DNA of 64,000 bases from Myxococcales bacterium (GTDB taxonomy: Bacteria > Myxococcota_A > Bradymonadia > UBA7976 > UBA1532), in NCBI GenBank assembly GCA_020633435.1, contig JACKDP010000002.1, positions 758,001 to 822,000 on the forward strand, read 5' to 3'. The notes beneath the pieces are model-generated. The model worked only from the letters and a program-made list of their open reading frames with translations, was not told where the DNA came from and made no database searches. The position numbers and the translations under genes were made by a program. Shown one piece after another: positions 8,975 through 17,369 of the stretch (position 1 is the first letter of the stretch; each line of letters starts with the position of its first letter).

Positions 8975-11431
8975 ATGACCGACCCCACTTCCCTCCCCAT
9001 CGGCGGCATGTCCTGCGCGAGCTGCGTCGTCCGCGTGGAGCGCGCCCTGACCCAGGTGCCCGGCGTGACCGCCGCCCACGTCGACTTCGCGACCGCCCGC
9101 GCCACCGTGGCCGCCGACCCCGGCACCGACGAAGCCGCCCTCGTCCGGGCCATCGAAGACGCCGGCTACCGCGTCCCCGGCTGGGCCCCCCCGGGGCCGA
9201 CCGAGCTCGCCATCCAGGGGATGACCTGCGCCGCCTGCGTGCGCCGCGTCGAGGGCGCCCTGCGCGGGGTGCCCGGCGTGGCCGACGCCGCCGTGAACCT
9301 GGCCCTCGGCCGCGCCACCGTCACGCTGGCCCCGGGCGCGACGGCACGGGCCGCCGACCTCGTCGCCGCCGTGGAGGGCGCGGGCTACCACGCCCAGGCC
9401 ACCACCCCCGACCGCCGCACCGAGGCCCGCGTCGCCGCCGCGGCCGCCGAGGCCGCCGACCGCAAGGCCCTCGCCCGCGCCCTCCTCGGGGCCGCCCTGC
9501 TCACGGTGCCGCTGCTGGTCATCGCCATGTCCCACGGGGCCATCCCCGGCACCTCCGGCGCCTTCGGCCGCTGGCTCCAGCTCGCCCTCGCCACCCCTGT
9601 CGTCCTCGGCCCCGGCCGCCGCTTCTTCCGGCTGGCCTGGGTGGCCCTGCGCCACCGCACCGCCGACATGAACACCCTGGTCGCCATCGGCACCGGCTCG
9701 GCCTGGCTGTACTCGACCCTCGCCGTCGTCGCCCCCGACCTGCTGGCGACGGGGGACATGGCGCCGCACATCTACTTCGAGGCCGCGGCGGCCATCATCA
9801 TGTTCGTCCTGCTGGGCAAGCTGCTGGAGGCCCGCGCCCGCGGCCGCCTGTCCGACGCGGTCCGGGGGCTGGTCGCCCTGCAGCCCCCGACCGCGCGCCG
9901 GCTGGATCCGGGCGGCGCCGAGGTGCAGGTCCCGACCGACGCCCTCCGCCCCGGCGACCGGGTCGTGGTGCGGCCGGGCGAGCGGCTGCCGGCCGACGGC
10001 CTCGTCCTGGAGGGGCGCTCCGCCGTCGACGAGTCCATGCTCACCGGGGAGAGCCTGCCCGTCGACAAGGCCCCCGGCGACGCCGTGGTCGGCGGCACCC
10101 TCAACCAGGGCGGCGCCTTGCACATCGAGGTAGAGCACGCCGGCACCCAGTCGGCCCTGGCGCGCCTGGTCGAGGCCGTCGAGCAGGCCCAGGGCGCGAA
10201 GGCCGCCATCGCCCGGCTGGCCGACGTCGTGAGCGCCTGGTTCGTGCCCATCGTGGTGGGCATCGCGCTGCTGGCGTTCGTGGTCTGGTGGGCGGTGGAT
10301 CCGACGACCGGCGGCCTGGCCGTGGCCATCGAGCGCTTCGTGGCCGTCCTCGTCATCGCGTGTCCCTGCGCGCTGGGCCTCGCCACCCCCGCTGCCGTGG
10401 CCGTCGGCACCGGCCGGGGGGCCGACCTGGGCGTCCTCATCAAGGGCGGCGCGGCCCTCGAGGCCACGAGCCGCATCGACGCCGTCCTGCTGGACAAGAC
10501 CGGCACCCTCACCACCGGCCGCCCCACCCTGGCCGAGGTGGTTGGCGCCGAGGCCGACGAGATCCTGACCCTGGCCGCCGCCGTCGAGGCCCTCAGCGAG
10601 CACCCCATCGCCCAGGCCATCGTGGCCGGCGCCCGGGACCGCGGGCTGACCCTCCCGCCGGTCGTCGACTTCACCAGCGAGGCGGGCCGCGGCATCAGCG
10701 GGGTCGTCGCGGGCCAGCGCGTGCAGGTCGGCACCGCGCGTTGGCTCGGCGAGCTGGGCGTCGACGCGGCCCCGTTCGAGGCCGAGGCCGCCCGCCTGGC
10801 CGACCAGGGCCGCACCCCCGTCTTCGTGGCCGTCGATGGCGCGGTGCAGGGCCTCGTCGCCGTGTTCGACCCGCCCACCCCCGAGGCCGCCGGCGTCGTC
10901 GCCACGCTGAAGGCCATGGGCCTGGAGGTCGCCATGGTGACCGGCGATCGGGCCGGCACCGCCCGGGCCGTGGCCGACGCCGTGGGCATCGATCGCGTCT
11001 ACGCCGAGGTCCGCCCCGAGGCCAAGGCCGCGCGCGTCGCCGAGGAGCAGGCCCGCGGCCGCCGCGTCGCCATGGTGGGGGACGGCGTGAACGACGCCCC
11101 GGCCCTCGCCACCGCCGACATCGGCGTGGCCATCGGCAGCGGCACCGACATCGCCATGGCCGCCGCCGACGTGGGCCTCCTGCGGGGCGGCGTCGCGGCC
11201 CTGCCCGTGGCCCTGCAACTCGCCCGCGCCACGCTGCGCACCATCCGCCAGAACCTGTTCTGGGCCTTCGCCTACAACAGCCTGGGCATTCCCATCGCCG
11301 CCGGCCTGTTCTTCCCCTGGACCGGCTGGCAGCTCTCCCCCGTCCTCGCCAGCGCCGCCATGTCGCTCTCGAGCGTCTCCGTCCTCCTCAACTCGTTGCG
11401 GCTGCGCCGCTTCGGAGCGCACCATGCCTGA
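8975..11431 (+). CDS. copA: Copper-exporting P1B-type ATPase
   Basis: This inner-membrane pump couples ATP hydrolysis to export of Cu(I). Two N-terminal heavy-metal domains carry MSCASC (Cys14, Cys17) and MTCAAC (about residues 88-93). The actuator TGES motif, the transmembrane CPC motif (Cys463, Cys465), the phosphorylation motif DKTGT (Asp507), the SEHP motif and GDGVND (about 702) are all present. AYNSLG and MSLSS in the last helices match the Cu(I) subgroup P1B-1. At 818 residues it has normal family length. ATG 8975 is preferred over the in-frame GTG 8972 because gagagg lies eight bases before it. It heads five overlapping genes and its last eight bases overlap the sigma gene. The neighbours support a copper role. 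Confidence 0.95.
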   Translation: MTDPTSLPIGGMSCASCVVRVERALTQVPGVTAAHVDFATARATVAADPGTDEAALVRAIEDAGYRVPGWAPPGPTELAIQGMTCAACVRRVEGALRGVPGVADAAVNLALGRATVTLAPGATARAADLVAAVEGAGYHAQATTPDRRTEARVAAAAAEAADRKALARALLGAALLTVPLLVIAMSHGAIPGTSGAFGRWLQLALATPVVLGPGRRFFRLAWVALRHRTADMNTLVAIGTGSAWLYSTLAVVAPDLLATGDMAPHIYFEAAAAIIMFVLLGKLLEARARGRLSDAVRGLVALQPPTARRLDPGGAEVQVPTDALRPGDRVVVRPGERLPADGLVLEGRSAVDESMLTGESLPVDKAPGDAVVGGTLNQGGALHIEVEHAGTQSALARLVEAVEQAQGAKAAIARLADVVSAWFVPIVVGIALLAFVVWWAVDPTTGGLAVAIERFVAVLVIACPCALGLATPAAVAVGTGRGADLGVLIKGGAALEATSRIDAVLLDKTGTLTTGRPTLAEVVGAEADEILTLAAAVEALSEHPIAQAIVAGARDRGLTLPPVVDFTSEAGRGISGVVAGQRVQVGTARWLGELGVDAAPFEAEAARLADQGRTPVFVAVDGAVQGLVAVFDPPTPEAAGVVATLKAMGLEVAMVTGDRAGTARAVADAVGIDRVYAEVRPEAKAARVAEEQARGRRVAMVGDGVNDAPALATADIGVAIGSGTDIAMAAADVGLLRGGVAALPVALQLARATLRTIRQNLFWAFAYNSLGIPIAAGLFFPWTGWQLSPVLASAAMSLSSVSVLLNSLRLRRFGAHHA

Positions 11432-11972
11432 GCACGCCCCCGTCATCGCCACCCTGGCCACCCAGCACGGCCACTTCCTCGACTTCGTGACGCGCCGCCT
11501 GGGCGGCGACCGCGCGGCCGCCGAGGACCTGCTGCAGGACGCCTTCGTCCGGTCCCTGGAGCGCGCCGACGCCCTGCGCGCCCCCGAGTCGGCGCGGGCG
11601 TGGTTCTTCCGCAGCCTGCGCAACGCCGTCATCGACCGGCACCGCCGTCTCGGGGCCCAGCACCGCGCCCTGGCCGCCTTCGCCGCCGAGCTGGAGGGGG
11701 ACGGCGCCCCCGCGGCCTGGGCCGAGATCTGCCGCTGCATCGGCGCCCTGGCCACCACCCTCAAGCCGGCCTACGCCGAGGCCATCCAGCAGGTGGAGGT
11801 GGAGGGCCAGCCCGTGCACGCCTACGCGGACGCCGCCGGCATCAGCCGCAGCAACGCCGGCGTCCGCCTCTTCCGGGCCCGCGAGGCCCTGCGCGCCCAG
11901 GTCCGCGCCGCCTGCGGCACCTGCGCCGAGCACGGCTGCCAGGACTGCCACTGCGCGGAGGGACGTCGATGA
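11424..11972 (+). CDS. CorE-like ECF sigma factor with C-terminal Cys-rich tail
   Basis: This 182-residue ECF sigma factor has a region-2 signature (AAAEDLLQDAF, residues 31-41, then RSLRNAVIDRHRR) and a region-4 helix-turn-helix near 135-160. Its tail has cysteines at 164, 167, 172, 175 and 177, including a CxC, and the linker between the sigma domains has a second CxC (Cys103, Cys105). This is the layout of the CorE group (ECF44) of Myxococcus xanthus, where the tail senses copper directly without an anti-sigma factor. No anti-sigma gene is present here. The start overlaps the ATPase end by eight bases and the stop overlaps the next start by four, so it is translated with the operon it probably controls. 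The metal specificity is inferred from context. Confidence 0.88.
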   Translation: MPEHAPVIATLATQHGHFLDFVTRRLGGDRAAAEDLLQDAFVRSLERADALRAPESARAWFFRSLRNAVIDRHRRLGAQHRALAAFAAELEGDGAPAAWAEICRCIGALATTLKPAYAEAIQQVEVEGQPVHAYADAAGISRSNAGVRLFRAREALRAQVRAACGTCAEHGCQDCHCAEGRR

Positions 11973-12223
11973 GGCCCGCCATCCCCCTGATCTCGTTGGT
12001 CTTTCTGGTCGCCTGCGGCGGCAGCCCCCCGGCGCCGCCGAGCGGCTCGGCGCGGGATCCCGGCGCCGCCGAGGCGCCCCGCCGCCCCGTGGCCGCCGCC
12101 CTCGCCGACCCCGATCCGCTGGCCTGGCCGCCCCTCGCCCCGGCCGCCGGCCAGCACCACCACCACCACGGCGGCCCCGCCTCCCAGCCGGCCGCGCCGA
12201 CGTCGGGAGGGACGCCCGAATGA
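11969..12223 (+). CDS. Small His-rich lipoprotein of the copper operon
   Basis: This encodes 84 residues. The N-terminus is a lipoprotein signal with lipobox LVAC (lipidated Cys near residue 15). The mature part is Pro/Ala-rich and holds a run of five histidines followed by two glycines near residue 62. I recognise no family. It overlaps the sigma gene and the outer-membrane channel gene by four bases each (ATGA), so it belongs to the operon. A His-rich, lipid-anchored peptide between a Cu pump and a channel suggests a periplasmic copper buffer or chaperone. That role is inference; only the signal and the His cluster are seen. Confidence 0.75.
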   Translation: MRPAIPLISLVFLVACGGSPPAPPSGSARDPGAAEAPRRPVAAALADPDPLAWPPLAPAAGQHHHHHGGPASQPAAPTSGGTPE

Positions 12224-13599
12224 GCACGCTGCGCCTCGCCCTCGCGGCCACCCTGCTGACCGCCTGCGGCGCCCCCTCGCTGCGGCCGGAGCTGGACGCC
12301 GTGAACCCACCCATCGCTCGCCGCGGCCTGCCGCCCCTGCCCGCGGCCCCGGACCCGGCCGCGTCGGCCCTGCTGGCCGAGCCCCTGACCCCCGAGGCCG
12401 CCGCCCGCGTCGCGCTCCTGCGCCACGGCGCCCTCGCCGCGGAGGTCGCCGAGCTGGCGGCGCTGCGCCCCGATCGCCAGGTCGCCTGGCCCGATCCGCA
12501 CCTGGAGGCGGGCCTCTCGAAGGCCCTCTCCGGCGACGAGGCGCCAGACGTCGAGATCGCCGTCGAGTACCCCATCGGCCGCGCGGCGCTGCTGCAAATG
12601 CGGCGCAGCGCCGCCCGCCAGGCCCAGGCCGCCGCCCGCTGGCGCGTCGCCGACGCGGCCCTGGCCACCGCCCAGCGCGCCCGCGTGGCGCTGCTGCACA
12701 GCCAGGCCGCCGAGGCCCGCCTGGCCGTGCAGATCGAGGGGCTCAAAGGGGTCCAGGCCGCCTACGCCGTGGCCCTGGAGCTGCGCCGCGTCGGCAACAC
12801 CACCGCCCTGGCCCTGGCCCGCGAGCGCGCCGCCGTCGCGGAGGCGCGGCTGGCCGTGGCCCAGGCCGAGGCCCAGGCGCTGAGCGCCCGCGAGGCGGTG
12901 CACCGCGCCCTCGGCCTGGCCGGCGCCGCGACCACGTGGCGCGCCGCCCCCCTCGCCGGCGTGCCGGCCGCCGAGCCGGGCACCGACGATCGGGAGGGGC
13001 AGGCCGTGCGCCACAGCCTCGCCCTCCAGGCCCTCGACGCCCAGGCCCAGGCCGAAGCCGATCGCGCGGGCGCCGCCGAGGCCGGCGGCTGGCTCGACGA
13101 CCTCGCCGTGGGCGTGCGCACGGAGCGCCGCGAGGGCACGTGGGAGCTGGGGGCCATGGTCGGCCTCGCCCTCCCCCTCTTCGACGGGGGCCGCGGCGAG
13201 GGCGCCCAGGCCGAGGCCCGGGGCGCCGGCCTGCGCCTGCGCGCCGAGGCCGCCGCCGTGGACGTGCGCTCCGCCTTTCGCGACGCCCGCGACCGGCTGC
13301 TCTCGGCCCGACGCCAGGCGCTGCACCTGCGCGACGCCGTCATCCCCGCCCGGGAGGCCGTCCTGGCCGAGAGCCTGCGCGCCTGCAACGCCATGCAGAT
13401 CAGCGTGTTCCAGCTCCTGGCCGCCCAGCGCGACCTGACCGCCGCGCGGGGGGCCGACGTGGACGCCCGCCTCGCCATGGGCCTCGCCCAGGCGACCCTG
13501 CACCACCTGCTGATGGGCGGCGCGCCCATGGAGGGCGCCGCGCTGCCAGCCGCCCCCCAGGCGCCGGCCGCCGCCGCCGACGACGGAGGCCACGGATGA
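12220..13599 (+). CDS. TolC-family outer-membrane channel lipoprotein
   Basis: This encodes 459 residues with lipobox LLTAC at the N-terminus. Two long Ala/Arg/Glu-rich alpha-helical segments, each with heptad-like pattern, are separated by short beta-like strands, as in TolC/CusC-type efflux proteins. The second repeat has VGLALPLFDGGRGEGAQAEA, close to the usual 'P-[LI]-F-[DN]-G-G' turn of the family. Such proteins trimerise into an outer-membrane and periplasmic tunnel. No RND pump or membrane-fusion protein lies beside it, so the partner is unclear; export of periplasmic copper is the likely task. It overlaps both neighbours by four bases. Confidence 0.85.
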   Translation: MSTLRLALAATLLTACGAPSLRPELDAVNPPIARRGLPPLPAAPDPAASALLAEPLTPEAAARVALLRHGALAAEVAELAALRPDRQVAWPDPHLEAGLSKALSGDEAPDVEIAVEYPIGRAALLQMRRSAARQAQAAARWRVADAALATAQRARVALLHSQAAEARLAVQIEGLKGVQAAYAVALELRRVGNTTALALARERAAVAEARLAVAQAEAQALSAREAVHRALGLAGAATTWRAAPLAGVPAAEPGTDDREGQAVRHSLALQALDAQAQAEADRAGAAEAGGWLDDLAVGVRTERREGTWELGAMVGLALPLFDGGRGEGAQAEARGAGLRLRAEAAAVDVRSAFRDARDRLLSARRQALHLRDAVIPAREAVLAESLRACNAMQISVFQLLAAQRDLTAARGADVDARLAMGLAQATLHHLLMGGAPMEGAALPAAPQAPAAAADDGGHG

Positions 13600-14900
13600 A
13601 CCGCCGCGACTTCATGCACCTGGGCGCCCTCGCGGGCGGCACCCTCGTCGCCGGCCGCGCCCTCGGCGAGGGCCTGGCCGACGCGCCCCCGCCCGATCCG
13701 GCCCGCGTCCTGCCCGGCACCGGCGGCCAGGTCGCCGTCCACACCCCCAACGGCAGCACCCTGCCCTGGCGGATCGTCGACGGCGTCAAGGTGGGCCACC
13801 TGGTGGCCATGCCCGTCCAGCACACCTTCACCGCCGGCCTCGAGGCCGAGGTCTGGGGCTACAACGGCCAGTGCCACGGCCCCACCATCGAGGCCGTCGA
13901 GGGCGACCGCGTCCGCCTCTACGTCACCAACCGGCTGCCCGAGCCCACCACCGTCCACTGGCACGGCGTCATCCTGCCCAACGGCATGGACGGCGTCGCC
14001 GGCCTCAACCAGCGCGCCATCCCGCCCGGCGAGACCTTCTGCTACGAGTTCCCCCTCGTGAAGCCCGGCACCTTCATGTACCACCCCCACGCCGACGAGA
14101 TGACGCAGATGGCCCTGGGCCTGGTGGGCATGTTCATCATCCACCCGCGCCGCCCCACCGGCCCCCGCGTCCAGCGCGACTTCGCCCTCATGACCCACGA
14201 GTGGAAGCTGCAGCCCGGCGCCCGCCGCCCCGATCCCGGCGCCATGAGCGACTTCAACCTGCTCACCTTCAACGCCCGCGCCTACCCCGGTACCGAGCCC
14301 CTCGTCGTCCGCCGCGGCGACCGCGTGCGTCTGCGCTTCGGCAACCTCTCGGCCATGGACCACCACCCCATCCACCTGCACGGCCACGCCTTCGAGCTGA
14401 CGGCCACCGACGGCGGCGACGTGCCCCGGGGGGCGCGCTACCCCGAGACCACCGTCCTCGTGCCCGTCGGCGCCACCCGGGTGGTCGAGTTCATCGCCGA
14501 CATGCCCGGCGACTGGGCCATGCACTGCCACATGACCCACCACGTCATGACCCAGATGGGCCACGACGGCCCCGTCCTCATCGGCGCCGACCCCGCCCGC
14601 ATCGACCCGCGCGTCCAGGCCGTCGTCCCGGGCTACATGACCATGGGCCACGACGGCATGGGCGCGATGGGCGAGATGGCCATGCCCTTCCCCGAGAACA
14701 GCCAGCCCATGCGCGCCAGCCCCGGCCCCTTCGGCCCCATCGACATGGGCGGCATGTTCACCCTCCTGAAGGTCCGCGACGCCGGCACCGAAGGCGATGC
14801 CTGGTACCGCCACCCCAACGGCACCGTCGCCGAGCGCGCCGACCCCGCCCGCCTCGAGGCCGACGGCGTCGACCCGGACGTGGCGTTCCCGAAGGCGTAG
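13596..14900 (+). CDS. Tat-exported multicopper oxidase
   Basis: This encodes 434 residues. The N-terminus (NRRDFM, then a hydrophobic stretch ending before residue 30) is a twin-arginine signal. All four copper-ligand motifs are visible: HWHG (His121, His123), HPH (His163, His165), HHPIHLHGH (256-264) and HCHxxxHxxxxM (310-321, axial Met321). After residue 330 comes a Met/His-rich tail, typical of copper-resistance oxidases. The enzyme probably oxidises Cu(I) to the less toxic Cu(II) in the periplasm. It is the last gene of the copper operon and overlaps the channel gene by four bases. In M. xanthus, CorE-type sigma factors control similar oxidases, which fits the sigma gene here. Confidence 0.93.
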   Translation: MNRRDFMHLGALAGGTLVAGRALGEGLADAPPPDPARVLPGTGGQVAVHTPNGSTLPWRIVDGVKVGHLVAMPVQHTFTAGLEAEVWGYNGQCHGPTIEAVEGDRVRLYVTNRLPEPTTVHWHGVILPNGMDGVAGLNQRAIPPGETFCYEFPLVKPGTFMYHPHADEMTQMALGLVGMFIIHPRRPTGPRVQRDFALMTHEWKLQPGARRPDPGAMSDFNLLTFNARAYPGTEPLVVRRGDRVRLRFGNLSAMDHHPIHLHGHAFELTATDGGDVPRGARYPETTVLVPVGATRVVEFIADMPGDWAMHCHMTHHVMTQMGHDGPVLIGADPARIDPRVQAVVPGYMTMGHDGMGAMGEMAMPFPENSQPMRASPGPFGPIDMGGMFTLLKVRDAGTEGDAWYRHPNGTVAERADPARLEADGVDPDVAFPKA

Positions 14901-14928
14901 CCCCCAACCTCTCGAAACTACGAATCTT

Positions 14929-15945
14929 TCAGCCCCGATCGCTGGTCTGCCGCTGGATCATCCAGCCCGGGTACTCGGCGGGCAGGCCGCTCACCGCGTC
15001 GAGGGTGGCCAGCTCGTCCGGGGTGAGCGTCAGGTCGGCGGCGGCCAGGTTGTCGTCGAGCTGGGCGCGGGTGCGGGCGCCGATGATGATGCTGGTGATG
15101 GCGGGCTGCTGGAGCGTCCAGGCCAGCGCGACGCGGGCGACGGAGCAGCCGTGGGCGGCGGCGATGGGGCGCATGGCGTCCACGCAGTCGAAGGCCCGGG
15201 GGCGGTCGACCGGGGGGAAGTCGAAGGCGGCGCGGCGGGTGCCGGCGGGGCCCTCGGCGTCGCGCTCGAACTTGCCCGAGAGCAGGCCGCCGGCCAGGGG
15301 GCTCCAGGCGAGGATGCCGAGGCCCTCCGACTGGGCCAGGGGCACGATCTCGCGCTCCAGGTCGCGGCCGGCGATGGAGTAGTAGGCCTGGATGGATCGG
15401 AAGCGGTCGTAGCGCTCGCGCTCGCTGATGCCGAGGGCCTTCATGATCTGCCACGCGGCGTGGTTGGAGACGCCGAGGTAGCGGACCTTGCCGGCGCGCA
15501 CCACGTCGTCGAGGGCCCGCATCGTCTCCTCGATGGGGGTGACGGGGTCGACGCCGTGGATCTGGTAGAGGTCCACGTAGTCAGTGCCGAGGCGCCGCAG
15601 GCTGGCGTCGATCTGGTCGAAGATGTGCTTGCGGGTGAGCCCCAGGTCGTTGGGGCCGGCGCCCATCCGGCCGCGGACCTTGGTGGCCAGGACGAGCTCG
15701 TGGCGGGGCCAGGCGAGCTCCTTGAGGGCCTGGCCGACGAGCGCCTCCGACAACCCCTCGTGGTAGATGTTGGCGGTGTCGATGAAGTTGACGCCGGCGT
15801 CGCGGGCGGCCGCGAGCTGGTCCTTCACGGCGTCGATCTGGAGCTGGCCGATGACCTCCCAGAAGCCTTTGCCGCCATAGGTCATGGTGCCGAGGCAGAT
15901 GGGCGAGACGTAGAGGCCGGTGCGGCCGAGCAAGCGGTACTGCAT
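14929..15945 (-). CDS. Aldo/keto reductase
   Basis: This encodes a 338-residue NADPH-dependent TIM-barrel oxidoreductase. The tetrad is visible: Asp in NFIDTANIY, Tyr in the same segment, Lys in LATKVRG and His in YQIHG. SIIIGARTRAQLDDNL near the C-terminus is the cofactor-phosphate loop. The start is set at ATG 15945 (MQYRLLGRTGL), with GAGGA eight bases upstream; a longer in-frame start at 15996 lacks support. It is convergent with the copper operon, only 28 bases away, and monocistronic. The substrate cannot be told from sequence. Confidence 0.92.
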   Translation of the reverse strand: MQYRLLGRTGLYVSPICLGTMTYGGKGFWEVIGQLQIDAVKDQLAAARDAGVNFIDTANIYHEGLSEALVGQALKELAWPRHELVLATKVRGRMGAGPNDLGLTRKHIFDQIDASLRRLGTDYVDLYQIHGVDPVTPIEETMRALDDVVRAGKVRYLGVSNHAAWQIMKALGISERERYDRFRSIQAYYSIAGRDLEREIVPLAQSEGLGILAWSPLAGGLLSGKFERDAEGPAGTRRAAFDFPPVDRPRAFDCVDAMRPIAAAHGCSVARVALAWTLQQPAITSIIIGARTRAQLDDNLAAADLTLTPDELATLDAVSGLPAEYPGWMIQRQTSDRG

Positions 15946-15973
15946 GGGATCCTCGCGGGGCTGGGGGGCCCAG

Positions 15974-15979
15974 AGCATA
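15974..15979 (-). promoter_or_regulatory. Possible -10 element of the aldo/keto reductase gene
   Basis: On the minus strand this reads TATGCT, preceded by GC as in the other -10-like elements of this window. TTCGCG lies 17 bases further upstream (15997-16002). Transcription would give a leader of roughly 20 bases containing the GAGGA site. Confidence 0.4.
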
Positions 15980-16008
15980 GCCCCCGGGCCGCCCACCGCG
16001 AAGGGGCC

Positions 16009-17154
16009 TCAGGCGCGGCGGCGTCGGCGCAGGGCCACCAGCGCCAGCAGGCCCAGGGCCGCGGGGATCCCCGCCGGCGCCCCCGGCTGGGCGCGGCAGC
16101 CCTCGGCCCCGGCGGGGCCGGCGTCGACGTGGACGCGCAGGCCGCCCGCCGGATCCACCTCGCCCGCGATGGGATCCTCGTCGACGGGCTCCACGGCGGG
16201 GGCGTCGTCGGCCGGAGCCGGCGGCGCCAGCGGCGGGACCTCGACGGCCGGCTCGTCCAGGGGGTTGTCGTCCATGGGCGGCGCCTCGGCGGGCTCCTCG
16301 GGCAGCGCCTCCACAGGCCCCTCCTCGGCGGGCTCCTCGGCGGGCGGCTCCTCGACCGGCGGCCGGGCGCGGGGCGGCGGGTTGATGAGCGGGCGGACGA
16401 GGGCCTGCCGCATCAGGCCGTAGACCTCGACGTCGAAGAACGTCTCGAAGTGCCCGATGGGGCGGTCGCAGAGCGCGATGTTCGTCGCCCCCGGGATGAT
16501 GGCCGTCTCGATGGGCCGGATGTACTCGTCGCCGCAGGTGTAGATGGACGTCAGGTCGGTCGTGTCGGGCAGGGGCGCCTCGTTGACGGCCCGCAGGAAG
16601 TCGCTGCCGGGGGTCAGGTCCCGCAGGGCCGGCCAGCCCACGATGGCCTCGGCCCACGGGGCCTTGTCGACGCCGTGCTGGGGCGAGACGAACGTCACCA
16701 TGCGGTCGACGTGGGCCTCGCCGTCCCCCGACTGCAGGTAGTGCCGGGCGATCACGCCGCCGGTGCACTCGGCCAGGATGTCGATGCGGTCCTGCCCGCT
16801 CTCGGCGTGGACCCGCGCCACCACCTCGGCCAGGTCGGCCGTCGCCTCCTCCAGGTCATGGCTGAGCAGGGCCGGCGGCTCGTAGATGACCGGGTTGAAG
16901 CCGTCTCGGCGCAGCCGCGCGGCGATGGGGCCGAACCAGCGCGCCGGGATGGTCACGCCCGTGATGAGCAGCACCGTGCGCGGCTCCTCCAGGGGCGGGG
17001 CGGGGCCCTCCTCCAGCTCGCCGATCTCGAGGTCGGCGGCGTAGATGTCGAGGAAGTAGCGCCCCCAGTACTCGGGGGTGGTGAAGTCGCCCGGGGGCAG
17101 CCAGCACCCCGACATGGACCCGGCGAGCAGCAGCAGACAGACGAGGCGGCGCAT
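16009..17154 (-). CDS. Lipase-like alpha/beta-hydrolase lipoprotein with Cys at the nucleophile site and MYXO-CTERM-like tail
   Basis: This encodes 381 residues. The signal ends in lipobox SMSGC (Cys17). An alpha/beta-hydrolase of the triacylglycerol-lipase type follows: TVLLITG oxyanion strand, then ILAECTGGVIARHYL at the nucleophile elbow, where the family has G-H-S-x-G-G. Here Cys130 takes the serine position, Glu the histidine and Ala the first glycine. A Pro/Glu-rich linker (about 250-340) leads to a tail with GCRAQ, a hydrophobic helix and RRRRR, resembling MYXO-CTERM sorting signals. Having both an N-terminal lipid site and this tail is odd. The gene is divergent from tetR and has a matching perfect palindrome 34 bases upstream. 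GGAGGGAG precedes the start. Activity with Cys is uncertain. Confidence 0.8.
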   Translation of the reverse strand: MRRLVCLLLLAGSMSGCWLPPGDFTTPEYWGRYFLDIYAADLEIGELEEGPAPPLEEPRTVLLITGVTIPARWFGPIAARLRRDGFNPVIYEPPALLSHDLEEATADLAEVVARVHAESGQDRIDILAECTGGVIARHYLQSGDGEAHVDRMVTFVSPQHGVDKAPWAEAIVGWPALRDLTPGSDFLRAVNEAPLPDTTDLTSIYTCGDEYIRPIETAIIPGATNIALCDRPIGHFETFFDVEVYGLMRQALVRPLINPPPRARPPVEEPPAEEPAEEGPVEALPEEPAEAPPMDDNPLDEPAVEVPPLAPPAPADDAPAVEPVDEDPIAGEVDPAGGLRVHVDAGPAGAEGCRAQPGAPAGIPAALGLLALVALRRRRRA

Positions 17155-17187
17155 GGACTCCCTCCCTCACGGTGCGCGTTCGGCTTC

Positions 17188-17207
17188 TCGAATGAACGTT
17201 CATTCGA
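17188..17207. promoter_or_regulatory. TetR-type operator 1, perfect 20-bp palindrome
   Basis: TCGAATGAACGTTCATTCGA is an exact palindrome lying 34 bases before the lipase-like gene start. Two close variants lie at 17286-17305 and 17335-17354, all between that gene and tetR. Repressor binding here would block leftward transcription. Confidence 0.75.
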
Positions 17208-17285
17208 CTTGCGGCGACTGTAGGAAGGCCCCCGCGGAAGATCAACATGATCAGCGTAGAAATCGACAATCCGGAGGGCGTTCGC

Positions 17286-17305
17286 GGGGTTGAACGTTCA
17301 TTCGA
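17286..17305. promoter_or_regulatory. TetR-type operator 2
   Basis: The right 15 bases (TGAACGTTCATTCGA) are identical to operator 1, and the left arm is degenerate. It lies about midway between the two other sites and may serve cooperative binding. Confidence 0.6.
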
Positions 17306-17334
17306 GGGGCAGGAACCGCCGGAGACCGGGCCGG

Positions 17335-17363
17335 TTGCATGAACGATCATTCGACGCTACGCT
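17335..17363 (+). promoter_or_regulatory. tetR promoter with operator 3 in its spacer
   Basis: A -35 (TTGCAT, 17335-17340) and a -10 (TACGCT, 17358-17363) are 17 bases apart. The operator copy at 17335-17354 (17 of 20 bases as in operator 1) covers the -35 and spacer, so the regulator should repress itself. Only six bases separate the -10 from ATG 17370, which implies a leaderless or nearly leaderless mRNA. Confidence 0.6.
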
Positions 17364-17369
17364 CCGGGC

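Noticed and set aside
8628..8975. 115-codon frame in the divergent region
   Set aside because: It spans the perfect hairpin and has no ribosome site or recognisable sequence.
7160..11764. 1534-codon open frame on the minus strand crossing the divergent region
   Set aside because: It runs antisense to copA and through the gap into the CotH gene out of frame; no domain is visible.
15946..15996. Longer start for the aldo/keto reductase
   Set aside because: The extra 17 residues lie over the probable promoter and lack a ribosome site, while ATG 15945 has GAGGA at good spacing.
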